In this document: positions 8,442 through 17,040 of the stretch, piece by piece
How positions within the stretch are numbered: position 1 is the first letter of the stretch
Layout: every line of letters starts with the position of its first letter
Assembly (NCBI GenBank): GCA_934149515.1
Contig: CAKPFD010000002.1
Span: 62,001 to 126,000 of the forward strand
Length of the DNA stretch: 64,000 bases
Source: an uncultured Bacilli bacterium
Lineage (GTDB): Bacteria > Bacillota_I > Bacilli_A > RF39 > UBA660
Reading direction: 5' to 3'
Program-made: the position numbers and the translations under genes
The notes under the pieces: model-generated
What the model was told of the DNA's origin: nothing
Database searches by the model: none
What the model saw: only the letters and a program-made list of their open reading frames with translations

Positions 8442-9590
8442 ATGAAAAAAGTAGTTATTTTAGCATTACATTTAGGATATGGTGGTGTAGAAAAATCCAT
8501 TGTTACCTTAGCAAACTTACTAGCAGCTACGAACACCTATCAAGTAGAGATCGTATCCATTTATCAATTGTATGATAAAGTCGTTTTTCCTCTTGATGAA
8601 ACAATAGAAACAACCTATTTATTAAAACCAAATGAAAACCCTAATAAAAAAGAATGGAAAGAAAGCTTAAAACACTTATCTATCATAAAATTTGCAAAAG
8701 AATCCTTCAAAAGTATCAAAATTTTGCATAAACGAAAAAGTGAAATGGCTTCCTACTTGAAAACAAGTGATGCCGATATCATTATCTCTACTAGAGTATT
8801 ATTAAATGACTTGTTAACAAATTACGGAAATAAAGATGCCCTAAGAATTGGCTGGGAACACAATCACTATCATGATGATATGAAATATGCAATGGATGTC
8901 ATTTGTTCTGCCAAACACTTAGATTATCTAGTATTAGTTTCTAAGGAATTGCAACATTTCTATGCACAAAAGATGAAAAATTACCCATGTAAGTGTGTCT
9001 ATATTCCCAATACCCTAGATAGCATTCCAACAAAATTAAGCCCACTAACAGAAAAACGTCTGATTAGTGTTGGTAGACTATCACCAGAAAAAGGATATAT
9101 GGACTTGTTAAAAATTTATCATTTACTAAAAAGAAAAGAAGCTACTTGGCATCTTGATATTGTAGGAGATGGAACGGAAAAAGAAAATCTAGAAAACTAT
9201 ATTAAAGAAAATCACTTAGAACAAGATGTCACCTTACATGGCTTCCAAAATAGCACTTATATTGCTAATTTAATGAATGAATCATCCATTTATGTCATGA
9301 CAAGTTTCACAGAATCATTTGGAATTGTTTTACTAGAAGCAATGTCTCATGGACTACCATGCCTTGCATTCGATTCAGCAGAAGGCGCAAGAGAAATCAT
9401 TACATCTGGTAAAGATGGTTATTTAATTCATCATCGCAACCAAGAAATGATGGTCCAAAAAATAATTGATTTAATTCATCACGAAGACAAAAGAAAAGAA
9501 TTAGGACAAAATGGGCGAAAGAAAGTCATGAAAATCTATAGTAAAGAAAGGGTATTAGAAAAATGGTTAGAAATTCTAAACAACAAATAA
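8442..9590 (+). CDS. GT4-family glycosyltransferase
   Basis: A 382-residue GT-B enzyme. The N-terminus has the GYGGVEKSIVTLANLLA acceptor-side motif, and the C-terminal half has SVGRLSPEKGY near residue 207 and the ESFGIVLLEAMSHGLPCLAFD nucleotide-sugar signature near 290. Such enzymes add a sugar from an activated donor during exopolysaccharide or wall-glycan synthesis on the cytoplasmic side. The start at 8442 follows AAGGAGG by 6 bases. It leads the polysaccharide cluster and overlaps the following Alg14-like gene by 28 bases. The sugar specificity cannot be read from sequence. Confidence 0.88.
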   Translation: MKKVVILALHLGYGGVEKSIVTLANLLAATNTYQVEIVSIYQLYDKVVFPLDETIETTYLLKPNENPNKKEWKESLKHLSIIKFAKESFKSIKILHKRKSEMASYLKTSDADIIISTRVLLNDLLTNYGNKDALRIGWEHNHYHDDMKYAMDVICSAKHLDYLVLVSKELQHFYAQKMKNYPCKCVYIPNTLDSIPTKLSPLTEKRLISVGRLSPEKGYMDLLKIYHLLKRKEATWHLDIVGDGTEKENLENYIKENHLEQDVTLHGFQNSTYIANLMNESSIYVMTSFTESFGIVLLEAMSHGLPCLAFDSAEGAREIITSGKDGYLIHHRNQEMMVQKIIDLIHHEDKRKELGQNGRKKVMKIYSKERVLEKWLEILNNK

Positions 9591-10066
9591 AAAAACAAAA
9601 TGTCATGTTTATATCTAGTACAGGTGGACATCTTGGAGAATTGCTACAATTACAACCACTATTTAAAAAATATGACTATTCTTTAATAACTGAAAAAACA
9701 AAATCTACCAAATCCTTACAACAAAAACATAAAAAAGTAGGGTATTTACTCTTTGGTAGTAAAGATCACAAATTAACGTATCCTTTTAAATTACTTTTCA
9801 ATTGCTTTAAAAGTCTATACTTATATTTAAAATTTCACCCCGATTATATCATAACAACCGGAGCTCATACAGCAGGACCAATGTGCTGTATCGGACGTAT
9901 TTTTGGTTCTAAAGTAATCTATATCGAAACCTTTGCAAATGTTCATACCAAAACCATTACTGGGAACTTATTTTATCGTTTTCATATAGCTAATGACTTT
10001 ATTGTTCAATGGGAAGATATGTTAAAATTATATCCAGATGCTATTTATGGGGGGTGGATCTACTAA
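9563..10066 (+). CDS. Alg14/PssD-like glycosyltransferase anchor subunit
   Basis: A 167-residue protein with ISSTGGHLGELLQLQPLF near the N-terminus, a hydrophobic stretch and the TTGAHTAGPMCCIGR segment, all typical of Alg14, PssD and CpsF proteins. In known systems this membrane-bound subunit recruits the catalytic Alg13-like partner to the lipid-linked acceptor, and the next gene is that partner. The ATG at 9563 is used because GAAAGGG lies upstream; an internal ATG at 9605 lacks a ribosome-binding site. It overlaps the previous gene by 28 bases and the next by one base. Confidence 0.85.
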   Translation: MVRNSKQQIKKQNVMFISSTGGHLGELLQLQPLFKKYDYSLITEKTKSTKSLQQKHKKVGYLLFGSKDHKLTYPFKLLFNCFKSLYLYLKFHPDYIITTGAHTAGPMCCIGRIFGSKVIYIETFANVHTKTITGNLFYRFHIANDFIVQWEDMLKLYPDAIYGGWIY

Positions 10067-10854
10067 TGATCTTAGTAACGCTTGGAACACAAGATAAAAG
10101 TTTTGTCCGATTATTAAAAGCCATCGATAAAGAAATTGAAAAAGGAACCATCAAAGAAGAAGTCATTGTGCAAGCAGGGTATACCAAATATGAAAGTAAA
10201 CATCTAAAAATGTTTGATATGATTGATAAAGAAGAGTTAGAAAATCTAACTAAAAAAGCTGATTTAATTATCACCCATGGAGGAGTAGGGAGTATTTTAA
10301 CAGCCCTATCTTATCATAAAAAAATCATTGCTACACCACGTCTTAGTAAATACAAAGAACACACAAACGATCATCAAAAACAAATCATTCAAGAATTTGC
10401 GAAAAGAGGTTATTTGCTACCACTAACAGATTTATCCAAACTTTCTAAATTATTAGAAAAAGCTAAAACCTTTCAACCAAAAGAGTATAAAAGTAATCAT
10501 GATAATTTCTTGCAATTGATCGATAGTAAAATAACACCATATACAAGTTGGTATAATCGTGATAAATCTTTTCTATTAGTAAGTATTATCAATCTAATTA
10601 TATTTTCTTTACTAGCTACAAAACTAGATATAAGGATAAGTCTAGCTATTTCTTATCTTCTAAGTATGATAATAAGTTATTATCTTAAGATAAAAGCAAA
10701 TATCATTACAATTATTTTCTTCTTTGCTTTTGATATGTTAAGTATCTTATTACTAGCAACAAAACTATCTTTATCACCATTTCTTGCTAAATTTATCACG
10801 AATGTTTCACTGATAATTCTTTATCATATTATTTGTAATCATAAAAAAAATTAG
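10066..10854 (+). CDS. Alg13/PssE-like catalytic glycosyltransferase with C-terminal membrane domain
   Basis: The 262-residue product starts MILVTLGTQDKSF, and has LIITHGGVGSILTALSYHKKIIATPR near residue 70, the GT28 C-terminal donor site seen in Alg13 and PssE. Those partners normally stop near 160-170 residues. Here about 100 more residues follow with four hydrophobic segments, so the protein is a fusion with a small membrane domain that looks GtrA-like, though I cannot confirm that family. The ATG at 10066 overlaps the upstream TAA by one base and has GGGGGGTGG before it. With its neighbour it should form a two-part transferase acting on a lipid-linked glycan. Confidence 0.8.
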   Translation: MILVTLGTQDKSFVRLLKAIDKEIEKGTIKEEVIVQAGYTKYESKHLKMFDMIDKEELENLTKKADLIITHGGVGSILTALSYHKKIIATPRLSKYKEHTNDHQKQIIQEFAKRGYLLPLTDLSKLSKLLEKAKTFQPKEYKSNHDNFLQLIDSKITPYTSWYNRDKSFLLVSIINLIIFSLLATKLDIRISLAISYLLSMIISYYLKIKANIITIIFFFAFDMLSILLLATKLSLSPFLAKFITNVSLIILYHIICNHKKN

Positions 10855-10877
10855 GACTTGTTTTCTAATTTTTTCTT
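10845..10877 (+). terminator. Terminator after the Alg13-like gene
   Basis: AAAAAATTAG at 10845-10854 pairs with CTAATTTTTT at 10865-10874. The right arm lies inside the 32-bp sequence repeated at 12691-12722. Confidence 0.75.
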
Positions 10878-10882
10878 TTGCT
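10851..10882. repeat. Left copy of 32-bp direct repeat flanking the AbiE cassette
   Basis: The 32 bases from TTAGGACTTG to TCTTTTGCT are identical to 12691-12722. The two copies bracket the toxin-antitoxin pair. The left copy supplies half of a terminator; the right one touches the stop codon of the convergent FemX-like gene. Confidence 0.9.
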
Positions 10883-10895
10883 GTTTCAATAAATG

Positions 10896-10937
10896 CAAAA
10901 AAAGTTGACATCAGAACAAAAAAAGTTGACATCAGAA
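10896..10937. repeat. Two tandem 21-bp repeats, probable AbiEi operator
   Basis: Units 10896-10916 and 10917-10937 are identical and each contains TTGACATCAGAA. The second TTGACA is the -35 box of the cassette promoter, so the repeat is well placed as the binding site for autoregulation by the antitoxin. AbiEi antitoxins are known to repress their own promoters by binding repeats. Confidence 0.7.
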
Positions 10938-10954
10938 CAAAAAAAATATATAAT
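10926..10954 (+). promoter_or_regulatory. Promoter of the AbiE cassette
   Basis: TTGACA at 10926-10931, 17-base spacer, TATAAT at 10949-10954: a consensus sigma-A promoter 70 bases upstream of the antitoxin start. Confidence 0.85.
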
Positions 10955-11024
10955 GTTATTATAAAATTAAAAAAAGAGAATAAATAAATATAATAATAAC
11001 AAACTATAAAAAGAGGGTGATAAT

Positions 11025-11678
11025 ATGAATTATAATGATATTTTAATTCAATATATTGATAAATGTCCATATGATGAACCTATTTTCATTGAAGATATTA
11101 AAGATTATTTTAAAAAAATAATCCAAGATAATTTTGAAAATGCTTTTAAGAAAATTTATGTATATATAAATAGACTTGTAAAAGAAAATAAACTATCTCA
11201 ATTTATAAAGGGTGTTTATTATAAGCCAATAAAAGGTGTATTTGGCAATAAGTTATTAAATATTAATAAGGTTATTGAAAAAAAATATATTCGCGATGAT
11301 AATGGACGAAAAGGTTATTTTATGGGAGCTTATTTATTTAATAAGATAGGTTTAACAACACAAATTCCCAAAGAAGTATTAATCGTAACCAATGAATGTC
11401 CTAATGCTAATGATTATAATAATAAAAATTTAAAAGTTATCATTAGAAAACCTAAAATTAAAATTAATGAAGACAATTATAAATATCTTCAACTTCTTGA
11501 TATATTGATTAATAAAGATAACATTAAAATAGAAGTGGATGATGAAAAAGAAAAAATTTATAAATTTATCAAAGATAACAAATTGGAATTTGAAAAAATA
11601 TTTGAATATGCTAATAAAATAAATAATTTAAAACCAATAATGAAATTATATGAGCTGGGAGGGAAAAATGATAAGTAA
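11025..11678 (+). CDS. AbiEi-like antitoxin of a type IV toxin-antitoxin system
   Basis: A 217-residue protein with an N-terminal winged-helix-like region (about 1-65, including YINRLVKENKLSQFIKGVYY) and a C-terminal portion resembling DUF6088/AbiEi proteins (GYFMGAYLFNKIGLTTQIP). It is followed, with an 11-base overlap, by an AbiEii nucleotidyltransferase, which is the standard order of AbiE systems. These pairs abort phage infection or stabilise DNA; the antitoxin also represses the operon. Codons are markedly richer in ATA and AAT than in the flanking sugar genes, a sign of transfer. RBS AGAGGGTGA precedes the ATG. Confidence 0.82.
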   Translation: MNYNDILIQYIDKCPYDEPIFIEDIKDYFKKIIQDNFENAFKKIYVYINRLVKENKLSQFIKGVYYKPIKGVFGNKLLNINKVIEKKYIRDDNGRKGYFMGAYLFNKIGLTTQIPKEVLIVTNECPNANDYNNKNLKVIIRKPKIKINEDNYKYLQLLDILINKDNIKIEVDDEKEKIYKFIKDNKLEFEKIFEYANKINNLKPIMKLYELGGKNDK

Positions 11679-12600
11679 AAAATTATTAGAAGAACTAATT
11701 TTAAATATAAATAATAGAACAGGCATAAGAAATGATATCTTAGAAAAAGATTATTATGTTTGCTTAGTTTTAAAAGATTTGTCAAAAAATCAAGACAAAT
11801 TACAAGCTTATTTTAAAGGTGGTACTGCAATATATAAGATATTAGATCACATGAATAGATTTTCAGAAGATATTGATTTAACTGTGAAAGTTAATGAAAA
11901 TGAATCTAATAATAGTAATAGAATGAGACTTAAAAATTCAGCACTTGGATATAAAATACAAGGATTAGAATTGGCTTCCGATGAAACAATAGATAAAAAA
12001 GGAAGTATCACTACATTTTATAAATATAACTCTTTATTTAGTCTAAATGAATTATTTAAATCGGAAAGAATCCAAATAGAATCAACATCATTTACAGTAT
12101 CAGAACCTGTTAGTAAATATACCATTGAACCATTAATATATAAATATGCATTAGACAATGAAAAGAAAATATTAAAAGAAAAATATGATATATCAGAATT
12201 TGATATTGAAATAATAAAATTAGAAAGAATATTTATTGATAAAATATTTGCAGCAGAGTTTTATTACGAAAGAAAAATGTATGAAGATGTATCAAAACAT
12301 TTATATGATATTTCTATTATGATTAAAAATGACGATATAAAAAAAACACTACAAAATAAAAAAGAATTAAATAAATTAATTGGCTATAAAAGAAAAGAAG
12401 AAGAATCAAGAATTGGTGGCATTGCAAGTAATAAAGAAATAAAAGATTTTAATTATATGAAATTAGATTTTGATAATGAGCTAATTAATGCATTTAATAA
12501 AATGCAAAAAATATATGTTTTAGATGATCAAAGTTTAATAACTATAGAAGAAGTTAAAAATACTATCAAAATATTATTAGAAATATTTAATAATATATAA
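11668..12600 (+). CDS. AbiEii/AbiGii-family nucleotidyltransferase toxin
   Basis: The 310-residue protein has the nucleotidyltransferase core FKGGTAIYKIL near residue 52 and RFSEDIDL near 70, with the GG and the DxD catalytic pattern of AbiEii toxins, and a helical C-terminal half. Related toxins transfer nucleotides to tRNA acceptor ends or other targets and stop growth when not restrained. The start at 11668 is preferred because TGGGAGGG lies just upstream; an ATG at 11650 would add six residues. It overlaps the antitoxin by 11 bases and is followed by its own terminator. Confidence 0.88.
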   Translation: MISKKLLEELILNINNRTGIRNDILEKDYYVCLVLKDLSKNQDKLQAYFKGGTAIYKILDHMNRFSEDIDLTVKVNENESNNSNRMRLKNSALGYKIQGLELASDETIDKKGSITTFYKYNSLFSLNELFKSERIQIESTSFTVSEPVSKYTIEPLIYKYALDNEKKILKEKYDISEFDIEIIKLERIFIDKIFAAEFYYERKMYEDVSKHLYDISIMIKNDDIKKTLQNKKELNKLIGYKRKEEESRIGGIASNKEIKDFNYMKLDFDNELINAFNKMQKIYVLDDQSLITIEEVKNTIKILLEIFNNI

Positions 12601-12618
12601 TAAAAAGTAGGCTAAATA

Positions 12619-12660
12619 AAAATAGCATTCTATCAACAATGAAGAATGTCTATTTTTTTA
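12619..12660 (+). terminator. Terminator of the AbiE cassette
   Basis: An inverted repeat (AAATAG..ATTCT paired with AGAAT..CTATTT, around 12620-12655) followed by a run of T. Confidence 0.65.
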
Positions 12661-12690
12661 CTACTCTAAAGTAGATAAATCTTTTGAATT

Positions 12691-12722
12691 TTAGGACTTG
12701 TTTTCTAATTTTTTCTTTTGCT
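12691..12722. repeat. Right copy of 32-bp direct repeat flanking the AbiE cassette
   Basis: Identical over 32 bases to 10851-10882. It ends at the stop codon of the minus-strand FemX-like gene. Upstream bases differ from the left copy, so the duplication is exactly bounded on that side. Confidence 0.9.
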
Positions 12723-13879
12723 TATGGTTTTAATCGTCTAAAAAAGGAATGAAGATAATAATAAGGCGTCACTGGTAAAGCAAAATCGCCAATTAATTCT
12801 ACTACCTGTCCTTGAAATCCTCGTTTGAAAAGATAGACACCATCATCTTTTGTTGGACTTTGAAAACCATAAAAATTATAACGTTGAAAACCATGCTCAA
12901 GAGCATACTGGATCATTGTCCATTGTAGAAAATAAGAACTACCAAAATGTAAATATTCGTTTCTATTTCCTCCAAATAAATACACAACTTCCTCTCCATA
13001 AAGCATAAAGACACCACAGGACAAAACGATCGTACCATCTTCATTACAAGGCATTTGTTGTAACTGTTCAATATCTTGTTGTAGTTTTGCTGCTTTTTCT
13101 AAATTTTTATGTTCAAGTTGTTCTAATTCTTGCTCCTTTTTCTTAATAAGTAGTTTAGTATTTAATGTTGCTATCATAAATTTTACTTTCTTTGAAGGAG
13201 AAAAAGCATCATATAAATGTTCATAATAAGAAAGATCTCTAGCTTGAAATTGCTTTCTTTTCCCAGTTTCTTTAATTAAATCACTAATGATAGCTAACGA
13301 AGCTTTATCTGTTATTTCTGAAACAGTAATTTCATTCGCCATGGCTTTTTTAATCATTCGCTTAGGACGAGTATGAAAACTTTGAAGTAAGGATTCTTTA
13401 TCTTTATCAAGTGATAGGCAAAACATATATTTAAATTGTTGATAATAATCTTGCTGTGGGATAAAACCAAGTTTTAATAAAGAAGTAATAACAGTTTGAT
13501 GAGAAAAGCCACCCTTCACTTTATTTCCATCTATATCTTCTTCTTGCAATTCATAATAAGGATCAATTCGTAACACATAACCACCATTTTCTTTGACAAA
13601 CTGCTTTAACGCTTGACAAAAAAACTGCAAAAGCTCCTGATTTTCATAATCAACCAGCAATCCTCTAGGAGCATAAAAGACATCTTTTCTACGACCTTTG
13701 ATCCGTTTTATCATACTAGCTGCAATAATTTTATCTTGTTTTGTAACTCCCACAAAATAAACCTGATTACCATCTTTTTCAATCACATCCGCCATTTCTT
13801 TCGTTTGTAAAAAGTTCTTGCAAGGATGTGTTACAGCAAAAGCACCAAATGCTTCTTTATCTAACACCTTAAAATTCAT
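12722..13879 (-). CDS. FemABX-family peptidoglycan bridge aminoacyltransferase
   Basis: A 385-residue protein built from two GNAT-like lobes separated by a helical coiled-coil arm (about 240-280, LNTKLLIKKKEQELEQLEH), the layout of FemA, FemB and FemX. DVFYAPRGLLVDY near residue 66 and the C-terminal WTMIQYALEHGFQRYNFYG are typical. These enzymes use aminoacyl-tRNA to add amino acids to the lipid II stem peptide in the cytoplasm. AGAGGTGAG precedes the ATG. The gene converges on the Alg13-like gene, from which it is now separated by the AbiE cassette. Which amino acid is added is not evident. Confidence 0.88.
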   Translation of the reverse strand: MNFKVLDKEAFGAFAVTHPCKNFLQTKEMADVIEKDGNQVYFVGVTKQDKIIAASMIKRIKGRRKDVFYAPRGLLVDYENQELLQFFCQALKQFVKENGGYVLRIDPYYELQEEDIDGNKVKGGFSHQTVITSLLKLGFIPQQDYYQQFKYMFCLSLDKDKESLLQSFHTRPKRMIKKAMANEITVSEITDKASLAIISDLIKETGKRKQFQARDLSYYEHLYDAFSPSKKVKFMIATLNTKLLIKKKEQELEQLEHKNLEKAAKLQQDIEQLQQMPCNEDGTIVLSCGVFMLYGEEVVYLFGGNRNEYLHFGSSYFLQWTMIQYALEHGFQRYNFYGFQSPTKDDGVYLFKRGFQGQVVELIGDFALPVTPYYYLHSFFRRLKP

Positions 13880-14020
13880 GATCTCACCTCTAGTTTCAGT
13901 ATATCATTTTTTTAAAAAATACCCAATCTTTATCATTTCCTATTGCACTAAACAAAAAGAAAGATTTTTTAATTTGTATGTCAAAAATTGTCTAATGTTT
14001 TTCCAATCTAAAAAAAGACA

Positions 14021-14029
14021 TGTTATAAT
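14021..14029 (+). promoter_or_regulatory. Extended -10 promoter of the Wzy-like operon
   Basis: TGTTATAAT: a TG dinucleotide one base before a perfect TATAAT at 14024-14029. No good -35 box is visible, as is usual for extended -10 promoters. The transcript would have a very short leader before the AAAAGGAG ribosome-binding site. Confidence 0.6.
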
Positions 14030-14049
14030 TGAAAAAAGGAGTCTTGGTT

Positions 14050-15330
14050 ATGACAGAAAAAATGCAAAAGAATGTGACAATCTTCTTTTATTCTTTACCA
14101 TTTTTAGATATGATAACAGCAATTATGCTACATATTTTCAACGTCAATATAACACTTGGTATGTTTGCAAGAAGTCTATTTTTACTATTTGGTGTTTTCT
14201 ATATTTATTTTTTTCATCATCAACAAGATTGTAAAAAACGTAAAATAATCTTAACGATTGTATTACTTTATTGTTTTTGCTTTCTACTGCATCTTTCCTT
14301 TCATCAAAATACCAATACATTATTATTTGAAATAACCAATCTTACGAAAACGATGTTTTTCCCAATTAGCTTATTATCATGCTATACACTTTTTCAAGAT
14401 GGTTATCAGCTACCCAAAAATTATTTTTTTAAATTATATTTGATTTATCTTCTTGGTATTTTTATCCCAAATCTTTTCAACATCGGCTTTAAAACTTATG
14501 AAGTAACCAAAAAGGGGCACATTGGTTTTTTCCATTCTGCAAACGAAATAGGAGCAATTCTATCGATTTTGTTGCCATTTTATAGTGCATCACTTTTGAA
14601 AGAAACAGATAAAAAGAAAACCTTTATTGGTCTAGCCATTTTATTATATGTTTTACTAACAATAGGGACAAAAACACCGTTATTAGCCTTTTTCATCACT
14701 CTGTTTGTCTTTGGAATATATTACCTTACAGTTTTCATAAAGCAGAAAAAATATAAGCAACTCTTAGCAATGCTCTTCGTGATAATTATTTTTATGTTTA
14801 CTATGATTCAAGCCATACCTAAAACAACATTTTATCAAAATATTAAAACTCATCTACAATTTTTACACGTGAAAAACGTCAGTGATATTTTCCAAAATGA
14901 AGAGTTATTTGATCATTTTATCTTTAGTTCTCGCTTGAAATTTTTTAAAACAACCGCCACTCATTATCATCAAGCATCATGGCAAGATAAACTACTAGGA
15001 ATTGGATATGTCGATCAAGCAAAAGACATTGCTTCTGTTAAAATGATTGAAATGGACTATGCTGATATTTTCTTTCGCCATGGAATCATTGGGGCTTTAT
15101 TATATTATTTAATATATCTATATTTCTTAATAAAAGCCGCTACAACAGCATCGCACCTTCCAACCGAAGAAAAATTGACCACCTATTTATCATATAGCCT
15201 TATCATTGTGTTAGCAGGAATTACTGGCCACATTTTACTAGCACCATCTGTTAGCTTGCTAGTTTGTTTACTATTATTAAAAAAAGGAGAAACTTATGAA
15301 AAAACGACCCCTTGTCATGATCATCATTAA
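14050..15330 (+). CDS. Wzy/O-antigen ligase-like polymerase, multi-pass membrane protein
   Basis: A 426-residue, strongly hydrophobic protein with about ten transmembrane segments. The segments GHIGFFHSANEIGAILSILLPF and TIGTKTPLLAFFITL match the general pattern of O-antigen ligase or Wzy polymerase proteins. Such proteins polymerise or transfer lipid-linked repeats on the outer face of the membrane. The ATG at 14050 is chosen because AAAAGGAG lies 8 bases upstream; the TTG at 14029 would overlap the -10 box. It overlaps the following GT2 gene by 35 bases, which indicates tight translational coupling. Function as polymerase is inferred from cluster context. Confidence 0.78.
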   Translation: MTEKMQKNVTIFFYSLPFLDMITAIMLHIFNVNITLGMFARSLFLLFGVFYIYFFHHQQDCKKRKIILTIVLLYCFCFLLHLSFHQNTNTLLFEITNLTKTMFFPISLLSCYTLFQDGYQLPKNYFFKLYLIYLLGIFIPNLFNIGFKTYEVTKKGHIGFFHSANEIGAILSILLPFYSASLLKETDKKKTFIGLAILLYVLLTIGTKTPLLAFFITLFVFGIYYLTVFIKQKKYKQLLAMLFVIIIFMFTMIQAIPKTTFYQNIKTHLQFLHVKNVSDIFQNEELFDHFIFSSRLKFFKTTATHYHQASWQDKLLGIGYVDQAKDIASVKMIEMDYADIFFRHGIIGALLYYLIYLYFLIKAATTASHLPTEEKLTTYLSYSLIIVLAGITGHILLAPSVSLLVCLLLLKKGETYEKTTPCHDHH

Positions 15331-16174
15331 CTACAATGACTTTCCTAGCACTAAACGTCTACTAGAAAATGTAAAAGAGTATAAAAGTTTAGCCAAAGTA
15401 TTAGTTGTCGATAACCATTCTAGTGATGATTCTTATCAACAATTACAACATTTAAAAAACAATAGAATCGAAATCTATCAAACCAAAGAAAATAAAGGCT
15501 TTGCTTATGCTTTGAATGAAGGTGCTAAATACATAAAAAAAACATATCCTGCTTGTGACATTATATTTTCTAATGCTGATATTATCATTTATAGCGATCA
15601 AAACGTAAAAGAGCTACAACAACTGCTAAACAAACACCATTTTGGTATTTTAGCACCCGTGGTATATGAACAGCAAAAATTAAATCGTGGCTGGCATCTT
15701 CTAACACCAAAACAAGAAATCCTAACAAACTTACCAGTTATCGGTAAAAAATTCTTGCAAAAATATAAAACCTATCAAGAAGAAGCATACAACCAAGAAA
15801 TAACCATCGTCGATGTCGTTTCGGGTTGCTTTTTCCTAATGTCAAGTGAAGTGTTAGAAGAAGCTGGATATTTTGATGAAAATACATTTCTTTATTATGA
15901 AGAAAACATCATGGCTCAAAAATTAAAAGACCTAGGAAAACAAGAAGCCATCGCCAACAACATCACCATCATTCACGATCATTCTGTTAGCATCGATAGA
16001 AGTATTCGCTCAATTGAAAAGTTTAAAATCTTAAAACAAAGTCAATATTATTATGAAAAAACTTATAATCAAGCTACTAAAAAGCAATTAAGGTATTTAA
16101 AATTAACAGCAAACCTTACAAAATTAACACTTTATCTAAGGTTACTAATACCAAGAAGGAGGATAAAAAAATGA
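15296..16174 (+). CDS. GT2-family glycosyltransferase, rhamnosyltransferase-like
   Basis: A 292-residue GT-A enzyme with IIINYNDFPSTKRLL at the N-terminus, VVDNHSSDDS, ENKGFAYALNEG and the ISNADI-like DxD position (IIFSNADIII), then VSGCFFLMSSEVLEEAGYFDE and YYEENIMAQ, a pattern common in rhamnosyl and galactofuranosyl transferases. It overlaps the polymerase gene by 35 bases and the rmlD gene by 4. Because rmlD makes dTDP-rhamnose, rhamnose is a plausible donor sugar, but this is inferred. Confidence 0.87.
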   Translation: MKKRPLVMIIINYNDFPSTKRLLENVKEYKSLAKVLVVDNHSSDDSYQQLQHLKNNRIEIYQTKENKGFAYALNEGAKYIKKTYPACDIIFSNADIIIYSDQNVKELQQLLNKHHFGILAPVVYEQQKLNRGWHLLTPKQEILTNLPVIGKKFLQKYKTYQEEAYNQEITIVDVVSGCFFLMSSEVLEEAGYFDENTFLYYEENIMAQKLKDLGKQEAIANNITIIHDHSVSIDRSIRSIEKFKILKQSQYYYEKTYNQATKKQLRYLKLTANLTKLTLYLRLLIPRRRIKK

Positions 16175-17040
16175 AATATTTAGTGACAGGAGTAACCGGT
16201 CAATTAGGTTACGATCTAAAAAAACAACTATTAAAACAAAATCAGGAAGTATTTGCTCCCACAAGAGCACAAATGGATATTCAAGATGAAGAAAGCGTAC
16301 GAAAAGTTGTAAAAGCTTATCAACCAGATATCATCATTCATTGTGCTGCATATACCGCAGTAGATAAAGCAGAACAAGAAAAAGAAAAAGCTTATACCAC
16401 AAATGTTATCGGTACCAAAAACCTAACATTAGCATCTATTGAAAATGCTGCTAAAATGGTCTATATCTCAACAGATTATGTCTTTGATGGTAAGAAAAAC
16501 GGTATCTATCATGAAGATGATATCGTTCATCCTATTAACATCTATGGAAAAACAAAAGAATTAGGAGAAGAAATGACAAGACAAAATCCTAATCATCTTA
16601 TCGCAAGAATCTCATGGGTCTTTGGTGTCAACGGAAATAACTTTGTTAAAACCATGGTGAAATTAGGACAAACTCACGACCATTTAACAGTTGTCAATGA
16701 TCAAGTAGGAAGTCCAACCTATACCAAAGATATCGCCAAACGATTAATTGCAATGTCAAGAAATGAAATCTATGGTACTTATCATCTAACAAACGATGGT
16801 TATTGTACCTGGAACGAATTAGCAAGTTATATCTTTGAAACGACAAAACAAGAAGTAGAAGTAGAAGGAATTACAACTGAAAAATATTATGAAAATAGTA
16901 AAAACATCATTGCAGCACGCCCTAAAAATTCAAAATTAAGCAAAGAAAAACTAGAAAATCTAGGATTTCCTAAATTACCAACCTGGCAAGAAGCCGTTGA
17001 AGATTATTGTAAAGTGTTAAAAAAGAAAGGACTAAATTAA
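16171..17040 (+). CDS. rmlD: dTDP-4-dehydrorhamnose reductase
   Basis: A 289-residue extended short-chain dehydrogenase. The N-terminal VTGVTGQLGYDLKK binds NADPH, ISTDYVFDGKKNGIYHEDD holds the catalytic region, and YGKTKELGE gives the YxxxK pair. It performs the last step to dTDP-L-rhamnose. rmlA, rmlB and rmlC are not in the window and must lie elsewhere if the pathway is complete. AGGAGG precedes the start, which overlaps the GT2 gene by 4 bases; galE starts directly after its stop. Confidence 0.93.
   Translation: MKYLVTGVTGQLGYDLKKQLLKQNQEVFAPTRAQMDIQDEESVRKVVKAYQPDIIIHCAAYTAVDKAEQEKEKAYTTNVIGTKNLTLASIENAAKMVYISTDYVFDGKKNGIYHEDDIVHPINIYGKTKELGEEMTRQNPNHLIARISWVFGVNGNNFVKTMVKLGQTHDHLTVVNDQVGSPTYTKDIAKRLIAMSRNEIYGTYHLTNDGYCTWNELASYIFETTKQEVEVEGITTEKYYENSKNIIAARPKNSKLSKEKLENLGFPKLPTWQEAVEDYCKVLKKKGLN

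Noticed and set aside
8366..8575. 69-codon plus-strand frame overlapping the start of the GT4 gene
   Set aside because: It overlaps a clear GT4 gene with a better ribosome-binding site, and its translation is rich in Cys, Phe and Trp without any family pattern.
10896..10937. Two identical 21-bp units as the start of a CRISPR array
   Set aside because: The units are directly adjacent without spacers, only two exist, no cas genes are near, and they overlap a promoter -35 box.
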